Shown: positions 1-8,778, counted from the first letter of the stretch. The stretch is 20,635 nt of DNA from JAULUH01 sp032111745 (GCA_032111745.1 JAULUH010000373.1:1-20635); one strand, 5' to 3'. Numbers and translations: made by a program. The notes: generated by a model not told the origin, from the letters alone.

Positions 1-993
<993 letters not shown>

Positions 994-996
994 GGG

Positions 997-2301
997 TTAC
1001 TCCGTTTTCTGGTTGAGCCTGAACTGCGCCTCGCCCACCGCTTCGGGCACGAACATGCCATCCTGCATGATCGACACCTCGCTGCCGTCGGCGCAGGTGC
1101 CGATCACCCGCATGGCTGGCGTGCCGATCATCAGGTCCACATGGGCGTCGGAGGCGTTGATGCCCACGGCATCCAGCTCCTCCCGGCTCATCTCGCTGCC
1201 TCCCTGCACCCCCTCGGGATAGGCCCGGCCAAAGGCGATGTGGCACACGGCGTTTTCGTCGTAGAGGGTGTCGTGGAAGATCAGCCCGCTCTGGTTGATG
1301 GGCGAGCGCACGTCCACCAGGGCCACCTCGCCCAGGCGCCGCGCGCCGGGGATCTGAAAGAGCTGGTCCAGCGCCTCCTGCCCTTTCTCAGCCTGCCAGG
1401 CGACCACCTCACCGTTCTCGAAGCGGAAAGTGGCGTTGAGCACCTCCTTGTCAAAGGGAAAGCCGGGCTTTGAGGTGCGCACCCAGCCCTCGGTGCGCTC
1501 CCGGTGAGGGGAGGTGAAGACTTCCTCGGTGGGCAGGTTGGGGTAGAAGGGGAGCCCCTGGGCGTTCAGAGCCGAGCCGCCGTCCCAACGCGGGCTGTTG
1601 GTCAGCCCGATGGTGAGATTCGTGCTGGGCTGGCCGTCCGGGCCCGGCGTCTCGTCCAGGAAGCGCACCGCCCGCACCTGGTGCCGGTCCATGAACGCCG
1701 CCACGCGCTTCAGGCGGGCGTCATGTTCGGCCCAGGCCTGCTGCGGGTCGGGCTGATCGGCCCGGGTAGCAGACGACACGAAGCGCCACAGGCGCTCCAG
1801 CGCGGCGTCCTTGTCCAGGTCGGGAAAGACCTTGTGGGCCCAGGCCGCCGTGGGTGCCCCGGCCACGCACCAGGAGATCTCATTGTTCATCATGGCTTCT
1901 TGCCAGAACTTGAGCTTGGAGACCCGCGCCACGGCCGCCCGGCGCATCAGCGCCGGATCCACGTCCTCAAAGGCATCCGGGTACTCCGAGCCGGTTAGCC
2001 GCACCCGGGCCCAGCCGGTCTCCAGCATCTCGTGGGCGCGCGGCACCTCGTACTCGGGGACAAAATCCAGGTTGTCGGCGTTGCCGTGATTGAAACGAAT
2101 GCGTGAGGTGAGGGGGTCCAGCCAGTCGATCTCGACGAAGCGGGCCCCCGCTTCGTAGGCTGTCACCGCCAGTAAGCGGGCAAATTCTCGATGGGCCAGC
2201 TCGGCCACGACGGTCAAAGCCTGCCCTGGCTGCAGGTTGACCCCGCTCCGCACGATGAGCTCGGCATAGGCGCGCAATTGGGTGGAAAGATCGGCTGTCA
2301 C
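997..2301 (-). CDS. M29-family metalloaminopeptidase (AmpS/PepS/aminopeptidase II type)
   Basis: Cytoplasmic metallopeptidase removing N-terminal residues from peptides. The family's metal and catalytic residues appear at the expected spacing. Numbered from the upstream ATG at 2319 they are Glu265 (NLPTEE), Glu331 (GEVALVD), His360 (AVCHIAFG), Tyr367, His393 and Asp395 (DAHVDLMIG); the spacings 66, 29, 7 and 2 match Thermus AmpS-type enzymes as I recall them. The N-terminus (LRAYAELIVRSGVNLQPGQ) is also typical. I place the start at GTG 2301 because AGAAGG sits 8 nt before it, whereas ATG 2319 has no Shine-Dalgarno sequence; the choice changes six residues. Length is 434 or 440 aa, normal for the family. 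It is the second gene of a minus-strand run after the PfkB kinase, has its own likely promoter, and is followed after 3 nt by the Mo hydroxylase. The link between the three is unclear; peptide and nucleoside salvage is a guess. Confidence 0.93.
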   Translation of the reverse strand: MTADLSTQLRAYAELIVRSGVNLQPGQALTVVAELAHREFARLLAVTAYEAGARFVEIDWLDPLTSRIRFNHGNADNLDFVPEYEVPRAHEMLETGWARVRLTGSEYPDAFEDVDPALMRRAAVARVSKLKFWQEAMMNNEISWCVAGAPTAAWAHKVFPDLDKDAALERLWRFVSSATRADQPDPQQAWAEHDARLKRVAAFMDRHQVRAVRFLDETPGPDGQPSTNLTIGLTNSPRWDGGSALNAQGLPFYPNLPTEEVFTSPHRERTEGWVRTSKPGFPFDKEVLNATFRFENGEVVAWQAEKGQEALDQLFQIPGARRLGEVALVDVRSPINQSGLIFHDTLYDENAVCHIAFGRAYPEGVQGGSEMSREELDAVGINASDAHVDLMIGTPAMRVIGTCADGSEVSIMQDGMFVPEAVGEAQFRLNQKTE

Positions 2302-2355
2302 AGGCCATCCCTTCTGCATGATAGTTGGTGCCGGCTGTGGGTCCCCGGCACCCGG

Positions 2356-2384
2356 ATTGTACCGCTTCCGGCCGGTACCGCCAA
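2356..2384 (-). promoter_or_regulatory. Predicted sigma70-type promoter for the aminopeptidase / Mo hydroxylase genes
   Basis: Read on the minus strand: TTGGCG (2384-2379), 17-nt spacer, TACAAT (2361-2356), about 55 nt upstream of the GTG start. The -10 box lies in GGTACAATC, which is repeated exactly in the promoter of the upstream PfkB gene. The pattern is visible in sequence; activity is inferred. Confidence 0.5.
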
Positions 2385-2385
2385 T

Positions 2386-3351
2386 TCAATGTGGCCAGGC
2401 TGACCGCACGAAGCGCCAGATGGCCTCTGGCTCGGCCAGCCCGGCCGTGGCCCCCAGGGCCAGCGCGCACAGGGCGCCGGCGGCGTTGGCGAAGCGGGCG
2501 ATGTCCTCCAGGGGCCATCCCTGCCACCAGCCATACACCACCGCGGTTGCCCAGCTATCCCCAGACCCGCAGGTGTCCACCGGCGTCACCTGGTAGGCCG
2601 GCAGGCGCAGGCGCTCGCGCGCGGTCGCCAGCGCGCAGCCCTGTTCCGCCAGCTTGATGCCCATCAGCCGCACCCCGCGGGCCAGGCCCCGGTCGAGCAG
2701 CTCGTCCACCTCGCCGCCGCCCAGCACAGCGCGGGCCTCCGCCAGGTTAGGCAGGAAGAGATCGAGATGGCGCAGCGCTGGCCCGATGTCGGCCGCGGTG
2801 TCCCGCGGGGGGTTGAGGCTGGCGTCCAGGCTGACCGCCAGGCCGAGGGCCCGGGCACGGCGGGCCACATCGGCCACGGCCTCCCCGGCCAGCCCGGCCA
2901 GGGCGCCGATGGCAGCCAGGTGCAGGTGCTGGTAGGCGCCAAGCACGGCGTCGGGCAGGTCGTCCGGACAGAGGTAGGCGCAGGCCCCGGGGAAGACGAA
3001 AAAGCTGCGGTCGCCGGCCGGGCTGATCAGGGCGGTGTTGATCGAGGTGGCCGCAGCCGGCGTAGGCAGCAGGTGGGTGGCATCCACCCCCTCGGCCGCC
3101 AATGCCCGGCGCAACAGACCACCCAGCGCGTCCTCGCCCACCCGGCCGGCCACAGCCGAGACGCCCTGCTGCGGCCGCAGCAGGCGGGCAAAGGCTACCG
3201 CGGCATTGGCGGCACAGCCGCCGATGGCCAGGTCAGCCTGCTCCACGAACAGGTTGCCGTTGGCCGGGGGCAGGCGATCCACCGGCTTCAGCACCAGGTC
3301 GCCGCATACGAACCCGGCGCTGAGCACACGGGTTAAAGGGTTGTCACTCAT
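2386..3351 (-). CDS. PfkB-family carbohydrate/nucleoside kinase
   Basis: 321-aa ribokinase-like cytoplasmic kinase, a normal length. Visible landmarks: the N-terminal Gly-rich substrate motif IGGCAANAA (residues 43-51), the NxxE motif (Asn202, Glu205) for Mg-phosphate binding, and the ATP-site signature DTCGSGD (259-265), whose Asp265 is the expected catalytic base. The usual form is DTxGAGD; Ser replaces Ala here, which is tolerated. The lid region (about 12-40) is short. The family phosphorylates sugars, nucleosides or sugar acids; no residue I can read fixes the substrate. First gene of the minus-strand group, 67-97 nt upstream of the aminopeptidase depending on its start. The ATG at 3351 is followed by MSDNPLTRVLSAG, which runs into the family's first beta strand, supporting this start. 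A promoter and a dyad lie just upstream. Confidence 0.92.
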   Translation of the reverse strand: MSDNPLTRVLSAGFVCGDLVLKPVDRLPPANGNLFVEQADLAIGGCAANAAVAFARLLRPQQGVSAVAGRVGEDALGGLLRRALAAEGVDATHLLPTPAAATSINTALISPAGDRSFFVFPGACAYLCPDDLPDAVLGAYQHLHLAAIGALAGLAGEAVADVARRARALGLAVSLDASLNPPRDTAADIGPALRHLDLFLPNLAEARAVLGGGEVDELLDRGLARGVRLMGIKLAEQGCALATARERLRLPAYQVTPVDTCGSGDSWATAVVYGWWQGWPLEDIARFANAAGALCALALGATAGLAEPEAIWRFVRSAWPH

Positions 3352-3375
3352 CGAGGCTCAGGCTGCCTTAGAGAT

Positions 3376-3399
3376 CCGGGTACCTTCCGCGCTACCCGG
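3376..3399. promoter_or_regulatory. Inverted repeat in the PfkB kinase leader, possible operator
   Basis: Perfect 7-bp arms CCGGGTA (3376-3382) and TACCCGG (3393-3399) with a 10-nt spacer. On the minus strand the dyad begins at the expected transcription start and ends about 25 nt before the ATG. It could bind a repressor or fold as an RNA hairpin; which one cannot be told. Confidence 0.35.
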
Positions 3400-3405
3400 C
3401 GCATG

Positions 3406-3435
3406 ATTGTACCACGGAGCGCAGGTCTACGGCAA
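3406..3435 (-). promoter_or_regulatory. Predicted sigma70-type promoter for the PfkB kinase gene
   Basis: Minus strand: TTGCCG (3435-3430), 18-nt spacer, TACAAT (3411-3406), giving a leader of roughly 48 nt. The -10 is embedded in the same GGTACAATC 9-mer as the promoter at 2356-2384. Confidence 0.5.
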
Positions 3436-3487
3436 AGGACGCGTTCCCCCGCCCAGGGCTTCCCAAAAGTCGCAAACACGGCACGCC

Positions 3488-3590
3488 TGTCACCCTGAGC
3501 GGGTCTTGCACGCAACTTGCACAACGCCGAATCACCAGCGAAGGGTCTCGGCATACGACGGGGGATGCTTCGGCGGACCTCAGCATGACA
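3488..3590. repeat. Probable dispersed intergenic repeat with inverted ends
   Basis: The segment begins TGTCACCCTGAG (3488-3499) and ends CTCAGCATGACA (3579-3590); the ends are inverted copies matching at 10 of 12 positions. The inside contains CGAAGGGTCT and GGGATGCTTCGG. This layout is that of the short non-coding repeats with TGTCATNCTGAG-like ends found in many copies in Chloroflexota and other genomes. Only one copy is in this window, so the multi-copy claim rests on recall. Confidence 0.5.
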
Positions 3591-3634
3591 CTCACAAGGA
3601 CTTTCGAGAAGCCCTGTTGCTCCCTTGACGTCCG

Positions 3635-3663
3635 TTGACTCCCGCATCACAGCGTGCTATGAT
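3635..3663 (+). promoter_or_regulatory. Predicted extended -10 promoter for the methyltransferase-ABM-cupin operon
   Basis: TTGACT (3635-3640), exactly 17 nt, then TATGAT (3658-3663), preceded by TGC, which makes an extended -10. Expected start near 3670, leaving a leader of about 85 nt. Close to consensus and correctly placed. Confidence 0.65.
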
Positions 3664-3755
3664 GCCCGCTGCAAGTGGGGTACACTCAGGCTGCGCAGGA
3701 CGACGACCAGGCAGCCGGTGGCAGCCCGGTAGACCAGGGACGACGAGGTGAGCCC

Positions 3756-4535
3756 ATGGATAAGGAACCAACCTTCTTCGACTTCGCGGCCGAGGTGGGC
3801 CTGACGAAACACATCGGAGGGCTCGCGGCCACAGAAACACTCATGATGCTGTGCGACGTAGGCAAAGGCAAGGTCGTGCTAGATGTCGGCTGCGGGGTTG
3901 GGGCAACGCCGTGCTTCATCGCCGAGCGCTATGGCTGTCGCGTTGCCGACGTGGACATCTCTGAGCGCATGATCCAGCGATCCATGGAAAGGGCCAGCCA
4001 GCAGGGCGTGGCCGGCCGTGTCGAGCTCGCCGTCTCCGATGCCCAGGCCCTGCCCTTCGCGGACGGAGTCTTCGACGCCGTGATCACCGAGTCCGTCACC
4101 GCCTTCCCGGAAAGCAAACAGCAGGCGATCGACGAATATGCCCGGGTGACGAAGCCGGGAGGCTACGTCGGGCTCAACGAGGCAGTCTGGCGCAAGGTGC
4201 CACCGCCGCCCGAGGTGGTGGCCTGGGCCGCGCAGGACCTGGGCGCCCATGTCCAGCCCCTGACCGTTGAAGCCTGGAAGACGCTGCTGGAGAACGCCGG
4301 GCTGCAAGAGGTCGCTACCAGGGCCTACCCGGTCGATACCCGGGTCGAGACCAGGGGAATACTCCAGCGGTACGGCTGGCAAGGCATGCTGCGCGTGTTC
4401 TTGAGGATGATGCTGCTGTACGGCCGGAGCCCGGCCTACAGAAGATTCGTAGGAAAAGTACGGCAGGGCGGGCTCGTACCCGCGAACCTGGCCGAGTATT
4501 TCGGATACGGGTTGTTTGTCGGGCACAAGCCATGA
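3756..4535 (+). CDS. Class I SAM-dependent methyltransferase
   Basis: 259 aa. Motif I VLDVGCGVGAT (residues 41-51) is the SAM-binding Gly loop. Asp67 at the end of the second strand (VADVDIS) would hold the ribose hydroxyls. SDAQALPF (94-101) is the usual adenine-contact stretch, and the PGGYVGLNE segment fits the later strand of the UbiE/COQ5-like Methyltransf_11 fold. The C-terminal 80 residues (basic, with a hydrophobic LRMMLLYG patch) are not family-typical and may shape the substrate pocket. Start chosen at ATG 3756 with GAGGTG 5 nt upstream; the frame opens 27 codons earlier but without support. First of three co-directional genes (22- and 12-nt gaps) with an ABM-fold protein and a cupin, a set suited to tailoring a small molecule. 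The methyl acceptor is unknown. Confidence 0.88.
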   Translation: MDKEPTFFDFAAEVGLTKHIGGLAATETLMMLCDVGKGKVVLDVGCGVGATPCFIAERYGCRVADVDISERMIQRSMERASQQGVAGRVELAVSDAQALPFADGVFDAVITESVTAFPESKQQAIDEYARVTKPGGYVGLNEAVWRKVPPPPEVVAWAAQDLGAHVQPLTVEAWKTLLENAGLQEVATRAYPVDTRVETRGILQRYGWQGMLRVFLRMMLLYGRSPAYRRFVGKVRQGGLVPANLAEYFGYGLFVGHKP

Positions 4536-4557
4536 GCTGGGAAGGAGACGGAAGGTG

Positions 4558-4881
4558 ATGATCAGCCGCATCTGGCACGGATGGACGACGCCCGGCAACG
4601 CCGATCGCTACGAAGCGCTGCTTGAGGATGAGATCTTCGCCGGCATTCAGCGGCGGCGCATCCCAGGTTTCCAGGGAATCCAGCTGCTGCGCCGCGATGC
4701 TGGCGCAGAGGTCGAGTTTGTCACGATCATGCTGTTCGAGTCGCTGGACGCTGTCCGCGAGTTTGCCGGCGAAGACTACGAGGTCGCCGTCGTCCCCCAG
4801 AAGGCGCGCGCATTGCTCTCGCGCTTCGACGCCCGCTCGCAGCACTACGAAGTCAGGGCGGAAAGAATCGGAGACGGCTAG
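4558..4881 (+). CDS. Small ABM-fold (antibiotic biosynthesis monooxygenase-like) protein
   Basis: 107 aa. The N-terminal MISRIWHGWTTPGNADRYE pattern, followed by a helix, a strand (IPGFQGIQLLRRD) and EVEFVTIMLFESLDAVREFAG, is the dimeric alpha/beta-barrel pattern of ABM/DUF4188-like small proteins. Members include cofactor-free monooxygenases, haem-degrading enzymes and many with no assigned activity. No haem-binding Asn or His stands out, so activity is not assigned. Start: ATG 4558, with GAAGGAG (4541-4547) 10 nt before it; GTG 4555 is possible and adds one residue. The longer frame from 4516 overlaps the methyltransferase and adds a non-family leader. Middle gene of the methyltransferase-cupin operon. 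Confidence 0.75.
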   Translation: MISRIWHGWTTPGNADRYEALLEDEIFAGIQRRRIPGFQGIQLLRRDAGAEVEFVTIMLFESLDAVREFAGEDYEVAVVPQKARALLSRFDARSQHYEVRAERIGDG

Positions 4882-4893
4882 GCAGGAGCCAAC

Positions 4894-5217
4894 ATGCAGA
4901 CCTTTGTCGCCGACTACCGCACGCACGTGGGCGTGAGCCCTACGAAGTTCCACAAGGCCACGCTGTTCAGTGGCAGCCATATGATGGTAGGGCTGAACTG
5001 CCTGGAGCCCGGGCAGGTGCAGCCGGTCCACGACCACGCCGGCCAGGATAAGTTCTACCTGGTGCTGGAGGGCGCCGGAATCTTCACTGTGGACGGCGCA
5101 GAGGTGGAGGCCGGCCCCGGGCACGTGGTCTGGGCCAGCGCCGGGGTGCCCCACGGAGTCAGGAACACAGCCGAGGAGCGGCTGGTGGTGCTGGTGGGCA
5201 TAGCGCCCCCGCCGTAG
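4894..5217 (+). CDS. Single-domain cupin protein
   Basis: 107 aa, one cupin_2 barrel. Motif 1 reads PGQVQPVHDHAGQDKFYLVLEG, with metal-ligand candidates His46 and His48; the usual Glu is replaced by Asp52. Motif 2 is G(x5)SAGVPHGVRN (76-91), giving His87 and Asn91, with Ser where Pro is common. Three His plus one acid can hold Fe, Mn, Ni or Zn, so an active metal site is plausible. Such small cupins act as dioxygenases, isomerases or binding proteins. Third gene of the operon, 12 nt after the ABM gene; its stop lies 1 nt from the convergent DUF4260 stop. Co-transcription with a methyltransferase and ABM protein suggests a shared small-molecule pathway (inference). Confidence 0.85.
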   Translation: MQTFVADYRTHVGVSPTKFHKATLFSGSHMMVGLNCLEPGQVQPVHDHAGQDKFYLVLEGAGIFTVDGAEVEAGPGHVVWASAGVPHGVRNTAEERLVVLVGIAPPP

Positions 5218-5218
5218 C

Positions 5219-5575
5219 CTAGGCAGGGCGGCCAATCTGGCCCAGGTGGGTATGCTTGAACGAGGCCGGGTACTTCAGGCCGTAGCCCAGAACTCGGTCG
5301 AGACTGGAGTGCCCCAGGATGATCACGCCGGCCAACTGGAGCACCGGGATGCCGGCCAGGGCCCCGCCCACATACAGGATCACCGCCACCGCTTTGTGGT
5401 GCAGCAGGTTGTAGGTGATGGCCCCAACGCGCGGGTTGGCAACGTAACCCAGCATACCGATATCGGGGGTGAGTAGCAGGAGCGGGTACCACCACCAGGC
5501 GTAACCCAGCGTAGCGAACAGGTAGATGGAGAACAGAAACAGGAAGAACTCCTCAAGTTTGAGCAAGTTTTGCAC
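5219..5575 (-). CDS. DUF4260-family small membrane protein
   Basis: 118 aa with three or four hydrophobic helices. Family hallmarks as I know them: LLTPDIGMLGYVANPRVGA, YNLLHH, and the C-terminal HSSLDRVLGYGLKYP with HTHLGQIG. Function is unknown; the conserved His/Asp residues at helix ends hint at metal or ligand binding in the membrane, but this is untested. The start is GTG 5575, supported by AGGAG 7 nt upstream (5587-5583 on the minus strand). Ends tail-to-tail with the cupin gene, leaving no room for a separate terminator. Follows the CHAT gene on the same strand after a 77-nt gap, so read-through from it is possible. Confidence 0.88.
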   Translation of the reverse strand: MQNLLKLEEFFLFLFSIYLFATLGYAWWWYPLLLLTPDIGMLGYVANPRVGAITYNLLHHKAVAVILYVGGALAGIPVLQLAGVIILGHSSLDRVLGYGLKYPASFKHTHLGQIGRPA

Positions 5576-5652
5576 CGGATGGCTCCTGGGTGAGTGATTC
5601 TATGGTATCAGCAGATTCTTGAGAGCTTGCCCCATGTAGGGATCATGCGATT

Positions 5653-8124
5653 TCACGGCACAACCTGGTAGCGGGTCAGCTCCTGGTCCAGGAAGAGCTG
5701 GCCCGCGGTGTAGGTTGTGCTCTTGACCGTGCCTACACCGGGGACTATCCATGAGTCAGTCGTGAATTCCAAAGGTTGTAGGGCGAAGTAGTCGAGGCCT
5801 GTAGACTGTATATGCAGGGCACTGAAGGTGCCGGCCGGCACCGTGACGGGCTCTATGTGCAGGATGGCGGCGGTGTAATGGATGGGGCCGAAGGGCTGAA
5901 GAAGGCCCTGCCAGCTCCAGGTCTGACCAGGGCTCACCTGTGCCGGGATCTCCAACTTGGGCGGCAGAAAGGATGCGTTCAGCTCGGGGGATTGGTCGCT
6001 GAGCGTATAGAGCGCGCCATCTACCCACCGTTGGGTAACCACTGAGCTCGAGGTACCTTGGAGGCCCGTTAGTTGGATGCTGGAAGTGACGGTTTCGTAC
6101 CCATCGACCTGCCTGGCATCGAGGACGTCAATCCGGCCAGTGAAGCCAAATCCGCCTACGGAGCCCTGGAACTCGGACCAGGAACCAACGCCACCCGAGA
6201 AGATCTCGCGACTGCTGAAGGCCGTTGGCGCCGCCGGGGTGCTGGTGGGCGGGGGCGTTACACGTGGGGCATCGGTGATGACCGCAACCACGGGTTCATT
6301 TGGGGTTGGCACAGCGGCTGGCGAGGACGAAAAGCTGGCCGCCAGCGTGGCCTGCGAGTTGCTGGTAGGAACAGAAGCGGCGGGAGCGCGCAAGAACTGT
6401 TGCCGCAGGACCAGGGCTGCGCTGGCCAGGATGACCAGGGCGATGGCGGCCCACAGGCATCCCCGCATGCGGCCGGGCTTGCGCACCTCCGCTGGTTCCT
6501 CGGGTAGGCGCCTGTCCGGCGCGGGGGCCAGGCCGGCAGCGATCTTCGGCACCAGGCCCTTGCTGTCCGGGTATGTGCGATCGATGCGCTGGATCTCGTT
6601 CCACACGGCGTTGGCCCGCTTCCACTGCCCGATGGCCACCAGGCCGGTCATCTCGTCGTACATGCCGGCCAGGCGCTGTTGTTGGGCGGCCGTCTCCTGG
6701 TCTTTCTTCAGGCCCGCGCGGGCCTGGTCCACGAGCTTGTCCGGGTCGCGGCGCTCAGGGTCGATCATCAGGATCTGGCGCCACAGGTCCAGGGCCTTGG
6801 ACCACTGCCGGCCGGCCACCAGGCTGGACATCTCCCGATAGAGCTCAGCGGCCTTGACCTGGCGGGCTGCCAGGTCTGCCACCAGGGCCTTGTCCGGGTA
6901 GTCCGGCACCTGCTGGCGCAGGCTGGCCCAGGCCGCCAGCGCGGCCTGCCACTTCTCCTGCCGCACCAGGTCCACGACCTGCTGATACTGGAGGTCGGGA
7001 GCCGTTTCGGCCGTGTCTGGCCGCGGAGGCACCTGGAACAGCAGGCCGTCTTCGACCCGGCTGTAGAGCACGGGGGTGCCCCATTCGACCTCGTTGCCCG
7101 TGCCAAGGATGGCCTTGCGGGCCTCGGCCAGGGCGGCGTCGACGGGAAGGCTGTCGGTCACGGCACCGTAGAACTCGCGGGCGAAGGTGATGGCGGCCTT
7201 GTCGGAGACCTCGAACTGCATGGCTACCACGGCGGGGAGGCCGGCGCGGACGAGAGCCGGCGCGACACCGCCGAACGGGTCATCCCACCCGGTGCGTGCG
7301 CCCTCGCAGGCGTTGAGCACAGCCAGGCGCAGGGTAGGGTGGTCCCGCAACAGCGCGCCCAGGACAGACGCCGAGACGGGCTGGGCCTTGCCTTCCTCGT
7401 TCTCGAAGACGAGGACGCCTTCCCCCTGGCCCTCGTCGAAGGTGCCGTGGCCGACGAAGTGCAGGATGTGGTAGGACTGGCGGCGCAGCGCGCTCTGCAG
7501 CTTCTGCAGCGTAGCCTGGGGCAGCCAGTCGATCTCCAGATCGACGGTGAGCCGGCGCTGGCGCAGCTCCTGGTTAGCCTGCTCCAAGTAGCGCTTCTCG
7601 GCGGCAACATCCAGGGCCATGGCGTCGCGCGGGCTGCTGACGATGCCGAGGATGCGCAGCGGGCGCGCAACCTTGAGGGGAGGGACCGGCTGAGAGAGTT
7701 GCAGGAAGCGCACGATGGGTGTGGTAGTGGACAGGGCCAGGAAGCTGTCCTGGCTGGCATCATAGAGGAATTCCCAGGGCAGGTTGGCCAGTTCAGGGAC
7801 GTCCTGGGTGAAGATGCGCAGTCGTATGCCTCCATCCTGCAGCCGGGCCTGGTCGAGAGAGCTGCTGAGGCGGGCATAGATTTGGTCGGCGAAGATGGCC
7901 TTGAATAGCTGGCCGCCGAAGTCACGCACTACCTTCATCTGGGGTGAATCCGCGCGGCGCACGGCCCGTCGCATTGGCCCCACCTTCAGGATGAAGTTCT
8001 CGATCTCCGTGTCGGAGAAGGGCAGGGCGAAGCTGCTGGACGCCGTGCCCATGGGGGAGGCGATGCGGACCTGGTAGGCGCCATGAGTGCCAGTGATGAG
8101 GAGATCGACGTTTTGGTATCGCAT
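5653..8124 (-). CDS. Membrane-anchored CHAT-domain (caspase-like) protein with W-containing repeats and an extracytoplasmic C-terminal domain
   Basis: 823 aa. Residues about 60-365 form a CHAT peptidase domain of the clade common in Chloroflexota (LPWEFLYD, LALSTTTPIVRFL, VVAMQFEVSDKAAITFA, PVDAALAEARKAI). The catalytic dyad is intact: His226 in HFVGHG and Cys273 in LNACEGA. Three TPR-like repeats with the pattern Y..M..LV...QW..A...W follow at about 380-418, 429-468 and 489-530, with Trp392, Trp441 and Trp501. A basic stretch (RKPGRMRG) precedes one TM helix (about 555-575), which by the positive-inside rule puts CHAT in the cytoplasm. Then comes a Pro/Ser/Thr-rich linker (580-638) and an all-beta domain (640-823) with VPAGTFSALHI and VPGVGTVKS, resembling DUF3108-like lipoprotein folds. 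Cleaved targets are unknown; no partner gene adjoins except DUF4260. Start ATG 8124 has only a weak GGTGA upstream. Confidence 0.88.
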   Translation of the reverse strand: MRYQNVDLLITGTHGAYQVRIASPMGTASSSFALPFSDTEIENFILKVGPMRRAVRRADSPQMKVVRDFGGQLFKAIFADQIYARLSSSLDQARLQDGGIRLRIFTQDVPELANLPWEFLYDASQDSFLALSTTTPIVRFLQLSQPVPPLKVARPLRILGIVSSPRDAMALDVAAEKRYLEQANQELRQRRLTVDLEIDWLPQATLQKLQSALRRQSYHILHFVGHGTFDEGQGEGVLVFENEEGKAQPVSASVLGALLRDHPTLRLAVLNACEGARTGWDDPFGGVAPALVRAGLPAVVAMQFEVSDKAAITFAREFYGAVTDSLPVDAALAEARKAILGTGNEVEWGTPVLYSRVEDGLLFQVPPRPDTAETAPDLQYQQVVDLVRQEKWQAALAAWASLRQQVPDYPDKALVADLAARQVKAAELYREMSSLVAGRQWSKALDLWRQILMIDPERRDPDKLVDQARAGLKKDQETAAQQQRLAGMYDEMTGLVAIGQWKRANAVWNEIQRIDRTYPDSKGLVPKIAAGLAPAPDRRLPEEPAEVRKPGRMRGCLWAAIALVILASAALVLRQQFLRAPAASVPTSNSQATLAASFSSSPAAVPTPNEPVVAVITDAPRVTPPPTSTPAAPTAFSSREIFSGGVGSWSEFQGSVGGFGFTGRIDVLDARQVDGYETVTSSIQLTGLQGTSSSVVTQRWVDGALYTLSDQSPELNASFLPPKLEIPAQVSPGQTWSWQGLLQPFGPIHYTAAILHIEPVTVPAGTFSALHIQSTGLDYFALQPLEFTTDSWIVPGVGTVKSTTYTAGQLFLDQELTRYQVVP

Positions 8125-8494
8125 AAGTCACCCGGTGGAAGCTGCCAACTGCCAGCGAAGCTAGCGGCCACAGGACACCGCCTCTGCAGGGGTTTGATGA
8201 CTGGTTAAACGAAAGTGGGAGTGAGATTCGGACTTGACAGCAGCAGGGAATCTGGTGCGGTGGCCTCACGCCAGCCAACCTGGAGGCTTCGGGCGCGGCG
8301 CACAGCATTGGGGTGATTGAGCTCGGAGCGCAACAGAGGCTGGCGCATTCTGGGGTTTTGCGCTGCACTGCAGAAATCGTGGAATCAGGGCACGTGAGGA
8401 GAAACCGGCCTACAGGCGGCACCCGGGTAGATGTCAGCGGCCTGGTTGGCTCTGCAGCAAGGATTGAGATCGCCTGAGGCGAGAGGATCGCATT

Positions 8495-8541
8495 CCGTTC
8501 ATGGCCTGCGCTGAGGCTGCCGAAGCGGTGGCCATGAACGG
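8495..8541. repeat. Long perfect hairpin in non-coding DNA
   Basis: CCGTTCATGGCC (8495-8506) and GGCCATGAACGG (8530-8541) are perfect reverse complements. An inner CGCT/AGCG pair (8509-8512 with 8524-8527) extends the stem past a 2x2 internal loop. No T-tract follows on either strand, so it is not a standard terminator. Confidence 0.55.
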
Positions 8542-8778
8542 TTCTGGGTAGAAAACGGTGGTGAATCCCGAGGATTCGGCCCTGATTCGTGGCGCGAAAT
8601 CAACCGAGAGTCGTTTAACCATATTGTGTCGGAGCGCCGGACGAGATGTACGGCACGGCATTTCAGAATCGTGAGTGGCTTTGCCACCTGCAAAAAGATG
8701 AGTGCTCACAGAAGCCAGATCATTTGTCCTTTAAGGTGGTGACACGCCTGGGGCCTACACCCCTTGGCTATCCTGGCG

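Larger units (their letters stand above)
3352..3755. other. Divergent intergenic region between the PfkB kinase and the methyltransferase operon
   Basis: About 400 bases with no convincing gene on either strand. It holds the leader dyad and promoter of the kinase gene (3376-3435), a repeat-like element (3488-3590), and an extended -10 promoter for the rightward operon (3635-3663). The short open frames here have no recognisable family features. Confidence 0.7.

Noticed and set aside
3348..3650. Minus-strand 100-codon frame upstream of the PfkB kinase
   Set aside because: Runs through the promoter, leader dyad and repeat element; no recognisable protein signal.
8234..8239. TTGACA box as a rightward promoter
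   Set aside because: No -10-like hexamer 16-18 nt downstream.
8434..8709. 91-codon minus-strand frame in the intergenic region
   Set aside because: No family features, low-complexity Ala/Ser/Arg tail, spans the 12-bp hairpin, no Shine-Dalgarno sequence.
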